DNA of 8,104 bases, taken from Acidobacteriaceae bacterium (GTDB lineage: Bacteria > Acidobacteriota > Terriglobia > Terriglobales > Acidobacteriaceae). A program made the translations under genes and the position numbers. Positions 1 to 5,769 of the stretch are shown here, in pieces (position 1 is the first letter of the stretch; every line of letters begins with the position of its first letter). The stretch lies in contig PLBD01000358.1 of the NCBI GenBank assembly GCA_003135315.1, positions 1 to 8,104 on the forward strand, written 5' to 3'. Below the pieces are notes generated by a model that was not told the origin of the DNA, searched no databases, and saw only the letters and a program-made list of their open reading frames with translations.

Positions 1-163
1 GCGTAAGCCCGCGGTGAAGTGGGAAAACTGATTGAGCCGCGGAGCGGCGGCACGGTTCTCACGCCTACTCTTTAGTCGTGCCGCAAGCTCGTTTATCAAG
101 TTGCTCGAGCCAGCTTCAGCCGGCGGCACGGACCTGCCTCCACTTTTTCATCAGCCTGTTCGG
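1..163 (+). repeat. Modular hairpin repeat, copy A (left-truncated)
   Basis: The window opens inside a hairpin: GC, loop GTAA (3-6), then the right arm GCCCGCGG (7-14), matching the complete hairpin of copy C at 1910-1929. A 21-base linker (15-35, consensus TRAASYGGGAAAA at its start) leads to a second hairpin, GCCGC-GGA-GCGGC (36-48). GGCAC (49-53) and the 11-mer GGTTCTCACGC (54-64) follow. After 49 unrelated bases comes a distal block (114-163) that aligns with 1798-1848 of copy B; both start CTTCAG and end in a CAGCCTGTT-like sequence. This is a non-coding element family, seen directly as three copies in the window. Its origin and mobility are unknown. Confidence 0.8.
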
Positions 164-235
164 GGCGCGATCTACACCGACGCGCGGTAAGCGCGTGAAT
201 TTCAAACTGACTCACTGCCGTCCGCTTCCCTGCGA

Positions 236-265
236 TAGACGACCGCGAAACCCGCGGAGTATAAA
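236..265 (+). promoter_or_regulatory. Candidate sigma70-type promoter for citrate synthase
   Basis: TAGACG (236-241, four of six matches to TTGACA) and TATAAA (260-265, five of six matches to TATAAT) are 18 bases apart. This would give a leader of about 70 bases before the ATG at 343. It is the only AT-rich -10-like hexamer in an otherwise GC-rich upstream region. The call rests on motif matching alone. Confidence 0.35.
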
Positions 266-342
266 AGTAAGTTGCAGTTGCACGTCGCGCCTCGCGCGCG
301 ACGACTATCAGCCACGGCGGTCGGGGACCGCGAGAGGTATTC

Positions 343-1479
343 ATGTCGACGACGGTACAAGGCCCTAAGGGCCTGGAAGGTATTACCGCAGCGAATTCCG
401 GCATCTGTTACATCGATGGCGACCTGGGCGTGCTCGCCTATCGCGGCATCGACATCCACGAACTGGCCGACCATTCCACCTTCGAGGAAGTCTGCTATCT
501 GCTGTGGTTCGGGCGTCTGCCCAACCGCTCCGAGCTGAACGAGCTGAAACTGAACCTGGCGCGCGAACGCAAGCTGGACGCTTCGATCATCAGCCTGTTG
601 CGGCAAGCCCCCAAGCACGCGCTGCCCATGGATGTGCTGCGCACCATCGTCTCGGCCCTCTCGTACTACGACCCCGAAGAGAAGGTCAACGACCACGAAG
701 CCAACGTGCGCAAGGCGATTCGCATTACCGCGCAGCTGGCCTATGTGGTCGCTGCCTACGACCGCATCCGCAAAGGCAAGCCGCTGCTCGAGCCTGACCG
801 GTCGCTGTCGCACGCGGGAAATTTCCTTTACCTGCTGAACGGCGAGATCCCCAGCGAGACCGCGGAGCGCGCCTTCGACATCGCTCTCATCCTGCACGCG
901 GACCACGAGCTGAACGCTTCCACCTTTGCGGCCCGCGTGGTGGCGGCGACGCTCAGCGACATGCACTCCGCCGTCACTGCGGCGATCGGCGCACTCAAGG
1001 GGCCGCTGCACGGAGGCGCCAACGAAGCCGTCTTCCGCATCCTGGAGGCCATCGACGCCTCGGGCGCAGACCCGGTGGACTACATCAAAGGCATGCTGGC
1101 GCAAAAGAAGAAGGTTCCCGGCTTCGGCCATCGCGTGTATCACACCGAAGATCCGCGGGCTACGCACCTGCGCAAGATGTCGGAGGATTTGGGCAAATCC
1201 AGTGGCGACGTCAGGTGGTTCGAGATATCGCGCACGATCGAAGAGTTCATCGTGGCCGATCGCAAGCTCAACGCCAACGTGGATTTTTATTCGGCCTCCA
1301 CTTATCACACGCTGGGCATCGACATCGATCTGTTCACGCCGGTGTTCGCCGTGTCGCGCGTCTCCGGCTGGACCGCGCATGTCATCGAGCAACTCAACGA
1401 CAACCGCCTGATCCGTCCCCGCGCCGACTATCACGGCCCGGCCTACCCCAATCCCTACGTGGCGATGGATAAGCGGTAA
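343..1479 (+). CDS. gltA: Citrate synthase (short, about 380-residue type)
   Basis: Cytoplasmic enzyme condensing oxaloacetate and acetyl-CoA to citrate at the entry to the TCA cycle. The 378-residue length fits the small dimeric citrate synthases of Gram-positive bacteria and archaea rather than the longer (about 430) NADH-regulated proteobacterial type. Family motifs are complete and in order: HADHELNAS (185-193), PLHGGANE (221-228, catalytic His223), GFGHRVY (260-266, catalytic His263), NVDFYSA (312-318, catalytic Asp314) and an arginine-rich RPRADY (358-363) near the C-terminus. The ATG at 343 has GAGAGG 5 bases upstream, and the N-terminal KGLEGI...GDLGVLAYRGI segment is typical of the family. 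The gene stands alone, with repeats on both sides. A 2-methylcitrate synthase (prpC) has the same fold and cannot be excluded, but no methylcitrate-cycle genes are nearby. Confidence 0.95.
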   Translation: MSTTVQGPKGLEGITAANSGICYIDGDLGVLAYRGIDIHELADHSTFEEVCYLLWFGRLPNRSELNELKLNLARERKLDASIISLLRQAPKHALPMDVLRTIVSALSYYDPEEKVNDHEANVRKAIRITAQLAYVVAAYDRIRKGKPLLEPDRSLSHAGNFLYLLNGEIPSETAERAFDIALILHADHELNASTFAARVVAATLSDMHSAVTAAIGALKGPLHGGANEAVFRILEAIDASGADPVDYIKGMLAQKKKVPGFGHRVYHTEDPRATHLRKMSEDLGKSSGDVRWFEISRTIEEFIVADRKLNANVDFYSASTYHTLGIDIDLFTPVFAVSRVSGWTAHVIEQLNDNRLIRPRADYHGPAYPNPYVAMDKR

Positions 1480-1555
1480 CGTGATCTTTGAAAGGGCACG
1501 CTTGGACGCCCTGCTGAAAGTCGCCTTCGCCGAGTTTTGCAGGGGCGCACCTTTA

Positions 1556-1580
1556 GAGCCTGCCCTGAGCTTGCCGAAGG
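1556..1580 (-). repeat. Interspersed short repeat, CCTTCGGCAAGCTCAGG type
   Basis: The + strand reads CCTGAGCTTGCCGAAGG at 1564-1580, preceded by GAGCCTGC. From general knowledge, near-identical sequences (CCTTCGACAAGCTCAGG and variants) are scattered through intergenic DNA of many environmental bacteria, including Acidobacteriota. Only one copy is in this window, so its repeat nature is recalled, not seen. The CCTGAGC/GCCGAAGG arms are only partly complementary. Confidence 0.45.
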
Positions 1581-1627
1581 CTGCGCCGACTAAGTCCTTT
1601 AACTTTGTCATCACGAAGAGGCCTTTA

Positions 1628-1677
1628 GTGTGTGCGGGAGAACTAAGTTTGATCTCCGCAGGTGGAGTACTACACAC
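1628..1677. repeat. Nested inverted repeat
   Basis: Outer arms GTGTGT (1628-1633) and ACACAC (1672-1677) enclose inner arms GCGGGAGA (1634-1641) and TCTCCGC (1653-1659), which pair with one bulged G. The apical loop is 11 bases, and an unpaired strand of 12 bases lies on the 3' side. No T-run follows, so it is not a convincing terminator. Its role is unknown. Confidence 0.5.
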
Positions 1678-1713
1678 GAAGAAAGAACCCTGAAGGGGTG
1701 GAAATGCAGTTAG

Positions 1714-1855
1714 CCCAGGACGGAGCGAAGCGGAGTCCTGGGTAAACTGGGAAAAAGATTGGAGTCCCGTAGGGACGGCACGGTTCTCACGCAGACACTT
1801 CAGGCCGGCGAGGGATCTGCTTTCGAGTTTTTCGGCAGCCTGTTTCGGCCGTGCC
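1714..1855 (+). repeat. Modular hairpin repeat, copy B
   Basis: First hairpin: CCCAGGAC (1714-1721) pairs perfectly with GTCCTGGG (1735-1742) around a 13-base loop. A 21-base linker (1743-1763) follows, then a second hairpin GTCCC-GTA-GGGAC (1764-1776), GGCAC (1777-1781) and GGTTCTCACGC (1782-1792). After only 5 bases comes the distal block (1798-1848) shared with copy A, then GCCGTGCC (1848-1855), also found after copy C. Linker length and end sequence are identical in layout to copies A and C, but both hairpins have different sequence. Confidence 0.85.
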
Positions 1856-1882
1856 GTTCAAGCCACACTTGAGATCGAACCA

Positions 1883-2028
1883 GCCGCGCAGCGGCGACAT
1901 TTGGTTTAGCCGCGGGCGTGAGCCCGCGGTGAACCGGGAAAAACAACTGAGCCGCGGAGCGGCGGCACAGCTACGATACTGATACCCTGGGGATGATAGG
2001 GTTCTCACGCACTCTCCGACGCCGTGCC
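1883..2028 (+). repeat. Modular hairpin repeat, copy C, with an extra 31 bases
   Basis: A leading mini-hairpin GCCGC-GCA-GCGGC (1883-1895) precedes a perfect 8-bp hairpin: CCGCGGGC (1910-1917), tetraloop GTGA, GCCCGCGG (1922-1929). Then come the 21-base linker (1930-1950), the second hairpin GCCGC-GGA-GCGGC (1951-1963) and GGCAC (1964-1968). A 31-base segment (1969-1999), absent from copies A and B, separates GGCAC from GGTTCTCACGC (2000-2010). GCCGTGCC (2021-2028) is shared with the end of copy B. The element ends about 70 bases before cbiM, so the promoter of the transporter operon must lie in or just after it. Confidence 0.85.
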
Positions 2029-2098
2029 CCTTCAAATCGCCGTCGCCACAATCCCATAAGGTAGGATGAGAATCGCCACACGCGGGGCGCTTCACGTC

Positions 2099-3157
2099 AT
2101 GCACATCCCTGACGGCTATCTCAGTCCATCCACCTGCGCCGTGCTCTACGTGGGAGCAGGCGCGGGATGGTACTCCGCTCTGAAGCGGCTGAAGCGCGTG
2201 CTGCTCGGCCGCGTGATTCCGCTCATCTCCGTTTTCGCGGCGTTCTCGTTTGTCGTAATGATGTTCAACCTGCCGCTGCCAGGCGGAACGACTGGACATG
2301 CCTTGGGCGTTACGATCGCGGCCATCGTGTTGGGCCCGTCCGGGGCGATCCTCGCGCTCTCGATTGCTATCGCGATTCAGGCGCTTTTCTTCGGCGACGG
2401 CGGGATCAGCACGCTCGGCGCCAATTGCTTCAACATGGCCGTCGTAGGTTCGTTAGTCGCCTACGCGAGCTACCGGCTGATGGCCGCTGGCGCTGCCCTT
2501 ACCTCGCGTCGCCGAGTCGTCGCAGCCGCCATCGCCGGCTATCTCGCAGTCAACGCGGCGGCGTTGCTCGCAGCCGTCGAGTTCGGCATTCAGCCCCTGC
2601 TCTTCCATGACGCTAATGGAACGCCGCTGTACGCGCCCTATCGCCTCGGCGTCGCCATCCCTGCCATGATGATTGGCCACCTTACCTTCGCCGGATTGGC
2701 TGAGGCCGTCATCTCGGCTGGGCTCGTGGCCTATTTGCAGGTCGCCGACCCGGCGCTGCTTCGCACCACCTCCGGAGTTCCGGACGACAAGGCCGAGGCA
2801 ATTACGGCCGGGGGCACGGCGGCGCGTTCTCTCCAGACTCTGTGGATCGCTATTGCCGCACTCATGCTGCTAACGCCACTGGGAATCCTGGCAGCCGGAA
2901 CCGCATGGGGCGAATGGTCGCCCCTGGAGCTGGCACGAGTGCAGCATGTCAATTCGCCGCCGTCTGTGCCTGCCGGCTTGCAACGGCTATCGAATCTCTG
3001 GACGGCTCCCTTCCCGGCTTACGCGCCTTCGTTTGTCAGAAGCCGCGGCTTCGGATATCTCTTGTCGGCGATGTTCGGCGTCGGTTTCTTGCTGGCGGTT
3101 TCGCTCCTCCTGCGCTTGTTGCTGCAGCGCCATCGACGAGGAGAATACTCATCATGA
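2099..3157 (+). CDS. cbiM: ECF cobalt/nickel transporter substrate-binding component CbiM, fused to a CbiN/PDGLE-like domain
   Basis: Integral membrane protein that binds Co2+ or Ni2+ and passes it inward with CbiQ and CbiO. From 2099 the protein is 352 residues and begins MHIPDGYLSP, the CbiM/NikM signature; Met1 and His2 form the metal site with the first residues. Other family motifs are PLPGGTTGHALG (59-70, with ligand His67) and FFGDGGISTLGANCFNMA (97-114). Several hydrophobic segments fill residues 14-215. Residues 245-345 form a second unit: a membrane segment (about 247-267), GTAWGEWSPLEL, a loop with LWTAPFPAYAPSF, and a last membrane segment (about 317-342). This resembles the CbiN/PDGLE-like C-terminal domain, so no separate cbiN is needed. 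An in-frame ATG at 2066 has a better ribosome-binding site (AAGGTAGG) but would add 11 residues in front of the metal-binding N-terminus, so 2099 is preferred. Cobalt versus nickel cannot be decided from sequence. Confidence 0.92.
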   Translation: MHIPDGYLSPSTCAVLYVGAGAGWYSALKRLKRVLLGRVIPLISVFAAFSFVVMMFNLPLPGGTTGHALGVTIAAIVLGPSGAILALSIAIAIQALFFGDGGISTLGANCFNMAVVGSLVAYASYRLMAAGAALTSRRRVVAAAIAGYLAVNAAALLAAVEFGIQPLLFHDANGTPLYAPYRLGVAIPAMMIGHLTFAGLAEAVISAGLVAYLQVADPALLRTTSGVPDDKAEAITAGGTAARSLQTLWIAIAALMLLTPLGILAAGTAWGEWSPLELARVQHVNSPPSVPAGLQRLSNLWTAPFPAYAPSFVRSRGFGYLLSAMFGVGFLLAVSLLLRLLLQRHRRGEYSS

Positions 3158-3963
3158 AGCGCGGATTCCTCGAAGCTACCACTATGGGTTTCGCGCGCGC
3201 TCTTACACGGGCCATGCTCTCCGAGCAGATCGCCCGCCAGCGCGGACTGCTGCAATCGCTCGATCCGCGAGTGCGACTGTTTGGGCTGTTCCTGCTCGTG
3301 CTGGCGGTCACGCTGTCTCGCAAGATGACCGTCGTTGCTGCGCTGTTTGCCCTCGCGCTCGCAATTGCGCTTCTTTCCCGAGTGCGGATCGCCACTCTGG
3401 CCACACGCGTCTGGCTGGTGGTTCTGGCCTTCACCGGAGTGATCGCCTTCCCGGCAATTTTCGTGACGCCGGGCCATCCGGTCGCCGTACTCGGGCCGCT
3501 TACGATCACGGAGCAGGGCTTGCGTACCGCCGCGCTGCTGATCCTGCGAGTCGAAGCGGCTGTCACCTTCACCACATTACTGGTCCTGTGTACGCAGTGG
3601 ACGCATGTGCTGAAGGCGTTGCGCGCGCTCCGTCTGCCGAAGGAAGCCATCACCATGCTGGCCATGACCCATCGCTACGTCTTTCTCCTGGTGGAGACAG
3701 CCAGCCAGATGTTCGAATCGCGCCGCAGCAGGACCGTCGGCCTGCTGAAACCGGCAGAACAACGGCACATGGCAGCGCGCACCGCGGGCGTGCTGTTGAG
3801 CAAAAGCGTCAGCCTGAGTAACGAAGTCTACCTGGCGATGCAATCGCGAGGATTTCGCGGCGATGTCCAGGTCCTCTCCGACTTCCGTCTGACAATGTGG
3901 GACTATTGCGGACTACTGCTGTTCCTGTTGGCCGGGGCCATCGCCGTCTGGATGGGAAGATAG
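3154..3963 (+). CDS. cbiQ: ECF transporter transmembrane coupling protein CbiQ (EcfT)
   Basis: Membrane scaffold that couples ATP hydrolysis by CbiO to movement of CbiM. The protein is 269 residues, a normal length. LDPRVRL (36-42) precedes the first membrane segment, and further hydrophobic stretches lie at about 43-75, 85-104, 125-146 and 250-267. The cytoplasmic coupling region carries LRALRLPKEAITMLAMTHRY (156-175) and EVYLAMQSRGFRG (224-236); the latter is the EcfT coupling motif, here with Ser before Arg-Gly where Ala is usual. The ATG at 3154 overlaps the cbiM stop (ATGA, 4 bases), implying translational coupling; GAGGAG lies at 3138-3143. The frame stays open upstream to 2842, but that part overlaps cbiM in another frame and is not real. 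A second ATG at 3184 is possible. Confidence 0.93.
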   Translation: MKRGFLEATTMGFARALTRAMLSEQIARQRGLLQSLDPRVRLFGLFLLVLAVTLSRKMTVVAALFALALAIALLSRVRIATLATRVWLVVLAFTGVIAFPAIFVTPGHPVAVLGPLTITEQGLRTAALLILRVEAAVTFTTLLVLCTQWTHVLKALRALRLPKEAITMLAMTHRYVFLLVETASQMFESRRSRTVGLLKPAEQRHMAARTAGVLLSKSVSLSNEVYLAMQSRGFRGDVQVLSDFRLTMWDYCGLLLFLLAGAIAVWMGR

Positions 3964-3967
3964 CGCC

Positions 3968-4774
3968 ATGCCGCCTCTCTTTGAGCTGCGAGACGTCTGC
4001 TTCAACTACGACGATATTCCCGCGCTCCGCGGACTTTCGCTCGCCATAGCCCAAGGCGAGCGCGTCGCATTGGTCGGCGCGAACGGCTCGGGCAAGTCCA
4101 CGCTGCTGCGCCTTCTGGATGCTCTGTGCTTTGCATCGCAAGGCTCGGTCAACTTTGATGGTCATCCCTTGACTGCGGAATACCTCGCGGACGATCAGTT
4201 TGCGTTTGCCTTTCGCCGGCGGGTTGCGCTGGTCTTTCAGAACCCGGATGTCCAGCTCTTCAATCCCACCGTTTTCGACGAAGTTGCGTTTGCGCCGTTG
4301 CAGTTGCAATGGCCGAAGGAACAAGTGCTGGCCAGGGTTTCCGCAACCCTGGAGCTGATGGGCATCGCTCATCTTCGCGACCGCCCGCCCTATCGCCTCT
4401 CCGGCGGCGAGAAGAAGCGCGTAGCGCTGGCTTCGGTCCTTGTGATCGACCCTGACGTCCTTCTGCTGGACGAGCCCACCGCAACCCTCGATCCCCGCAG
4501 TCAGAGCCACGTCATCGATCTGATACAGGAGTGGAAAGGTTCGTCAAAGACGGTGATCACCGCGACCCACCAGTTAGAGATCGTGGAAGACATCGCCGAT
4601 CGCGTTCTTGTGCTGGAAGCCGGAACAGTTGCCGCCAGCGGCACGCCGGCGGAGATCCTGGCGAATCACGACTTGCTGCTGCGCGCGAACCTCGTCCACG
4701 CCCATCGGCATTCCCACGGCGGCGTTGTTCACTCGCACCCGCACATTCATTCCCATTCCAAGCACGAGCATTAA
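3968..4774 (+). CDS. cbiO: ECF transporter ATPase CbiO with a histidine-rich C-terminal tail
   Basis: ABC-type ATPase powering the CbiMQ metal importer from the cytoplasmic face. The 268-residue protein has a complete nucleotide-binding domain: Walker A GANGSGKST (37-45), Q-loop Gln91 (VFQNPDVQLF, typical of CbiO/EcfA), signature LSGGEKKRV (144-152), Walker B VLLLDEP (164-170, Glu169), D-loop TLDP (173-176) and switch His201 (ATHQLEIV). After the fold, residues 244-268 contain 11 histidines in 25 positions, mostly as HxH repeats, a likely Ni2+/Co2+-binding tail. The ATG is 4 bases after the cbiQ stop, with GGGAAG (3954-3959) inside the cbiQ end. It is the last gene of the operon and converges on the protease gene 23 bases away. 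A poor stem (4779-4786 with 4807-4813, one bulge, 20-base loop) is the only terminator-like structure after it. Confidence 0.95.
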   Translation: MPPLFELRDVCFNYDDIPALRGLSLAIAQGERVALVGANGSGKSTLLRLLDALCFASQGSVNFDGHPLTAEYLADDQFAFAFRRRVALVFQNPDVQLFNPTVFDEVAFAPLQLQWPKEQVLARVSATLELMGIAHLRDRPPYRLSGGEKKRVALASVLVIDPDVLLLDEPTATLDPRSQSHVIDLIQEWKGSSKTVITATHQLEIVEDIADRVLVLEAGTVAASGTPAEILANHDLLLRANLVHAHRHSHGGVVHSHPHIHSHSKHEH

Positions 4775-4797
4775 CTGTGGGACGCCTTCAATTCGCG

Positions 4798-5769
4798 CTA
4801 CCCCCCGGCGCCCGTTTCTGCGGAAATTGCCTGCAATCCATCTGAAGGCACGTCGACCGGCGCGGCCGGATATTTCGCCTCGGGATAAATCTTGGCCAAC
4901 AGCAGAATGCCCGCAATCGTCACCAGCAGATCGAAGACGCTCGCCTCTGGCCCCACGCTGCCGCCGCTAAGCCATTTCGAACCCGCCAGCGACGCGTTCA
5001 ACATGTGACCAGTTGCGTGAATGCCGCTGTTCGGCGTGGAGTAGAGGAAGCTCTCACCCCAGTCGAAGGCCATGTGCCAGCCAATGGCGAACCAGAGATT
5101 TCCGGTGCGCCGCAGCGCGAGGCAGAGGAACAACGCAATCAGCACGATTTCGACCGCCCCAATCCAGTTCTCCCCAGGGTTGTTAAGATGAAGCCCCGCA
5201 AAGACGATGCACGTGATGGCCGCAGCCGGCCAGAATCCCAGTCCCGTGGTCAAGGTGAACTGCATATAGCCCCGGAAGGCAGACTCCTCAAACAGTCCGA
5301 CCATAAGGAAGCCTACCGCCCACAGGAACCCGAACTTCACAACGTCGATCGGCGAGAGCGCAAGCCTTCCGGCCGAATACGCGCCTGTTGCTGCCATCAT
5401 CGCAATGATGAGCGACAACATGGCAAATCCCCACAGCGCTCCCGTCCAGAACTGCTTGCCGAGCGCCTTACGCGCAGGAAGGCCGTAGTCGGCGAGACTC
5501 CGGCGCTCAAACCTGCCCATAATGGCGGTTGCGATCAGCACGATGCCGAAGGTAAAAGTCTCACCAATGATGACGTTCTTAGCCGAAAAATCTGTACTGG
5601 CGCCATGCACGATCGCTTTTTGGAGAAGAAAGGCGGCGCCGGATAACATCGTCACCAGCACGAGAAAAACCAGCAGCCGCCAGCCCGCGCGGACGCCCTG
5701 CGGCCCGGCAAACATCGTCCCAAGCTGGTTCTGCGGGGGAGTGGCAGGTGCTAGGTTTGGTTCAGGCAT
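4798..5769 (-). CDS. CPBP family intramembrane metalloprotease (CAAX protease-like)
   Basis: Polytopic membrane protein of the CPBP (Abi/Rce1-like) family; the substrate is unknown. The 323 residues show hydrophobic segments at about 30-50, 68-84, 108-130, 145-160, 180-195, 203-220 and 280-293. The family's three motifs are intact: EESAFR (161-166, EExxxR with the catalytic Glu pair), FAGLH (190-194, FxxxH) and HMAFD (232-236). Such proteins are implicated in prenyl-protein processing, bacteriocin immunity or membrane proteolysis, but nothing nearby points to one of these. The chosen ATG at 5769 has GGGAG 4 bases upstream. The frame is open further to 5871 through a TTG start, adding 34 residues without hydrophobic or family character, so that extension is rejected. 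The C-terminal tail, rich in Pro and Ala, is unremarkable. Confidence 0.9.
   Translation of the reverse strand: MPEPNLAPATPPQNQLGTMFAGPQGVRAGWRLLVFLVLVTMLSGAAFLLQKAIVHGASTDFSAKNVIIGETFTFGIVLIATAIMGRFERRSLADYGLPARKALGKQFWTGALWGFAMLSLIIAMMAATGAYSAGRLALSPIDVVKFGFLWAVGFLMVGLFEESAFRGYMQFTLTTGLGFWPAAAITCIVFAGLHLNNPGENWIGAVEIVLIALFLCLALRRTGNLWFAIGWHMAFDWGESFLYSTPNSGIHATGHMLNASLAGSKWLSGGSVGPEASVFDLLVTIAGILLLAKIYPEAKYPAAPVDVPSDGLQAISAETGAGG

Larger units (their letters stand above)
1..342. other. Gene-free region upstream of citrate synthase
   Basis: No convincing gene lies here. The open frames that exist (for example 78-368 on + and 96-404 on -) run through repeat sequence and into the citrate synthase start, and give compositions rich in Arg, Ser and Pro with no recognisable domain. 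The region holds repeat copy A (1-163), a 6-bp hairpin (ACGCGC at 180-185 pairing with GCGCGT at 191-196, loop GGTAA) and a candidate promoter at 236-265. A GAGAGG ribosome-binding site at 332-337 lies 5 bases before the citrate synthase ATG. Confidence 0.7.
1480..2098. other. Gene-free, repeat-filled region between citrate synthase and cbiM
   Basis: No real gene is visible. The open frames here (1481-1693 on +, the 1787-2299 frame and the upper end of a long frame from 202 to 1677 on -) are built from repeat sequence. In order it holds a weak stem after the citrate synthase stop (AGGGC 1493-1497 with GCCCT 1508-1512, flanked by CTTT 1486-1489 and AAAG 1517-1520), an interspersed motif at 1556-1580, a nested hairpin at 1628-1677, and repeat copies B and C. 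The last 88 bases (2011-2098) precede cbiM. TCGCCACA occurs twice there (2043-2050 and 2073-2080), exactly 30 bases apart. I found no cobalamin or NiCo riboswitch core. Confidence 0.7.

Noticed and set aside
1..342. CRISPR array or integrated mobile element
   Set aside because: Repeats are not regularly spaced with unique spacers, and no transposase, integrase or target-site duplication is visible.
202..1677. 491-codon open frame on the minus strand opposite citrate synthase
   Set aside because: It mirrors a clearly real gene with full catalytic motifs; long antisense frames are common in GC-rich coding DNA. Its N-terminal part is translated repeat sequence and it shows no domain.
1481..1693. 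70-codon + frame directly after citrate synthase
   Set aside because: It runs through the interspersed motif and nested hairpin, has no ribosome-binding site and no protein-like pattern.
1787..2299. 170-codon minus-strand frame over repeats B/C and the cbiM start
   Set aside because: Its C-terminal half is repeat sequence and the rest is antisense to cbiM.
2842..3153. N-terminal extension of the cbiQ frame
   Set aside because: It overlaps cbiM in another frame; the CbiQ family begins near the ATG at 3154, which has an ATGA overlap and a GAGGAG site.
4779..4813. Terminator between cbiO and the protease gene
   Set aside because: The only stem has a bulge and a 20-base loop, lies partly in the protease coding end, and is followed by just three Ts.
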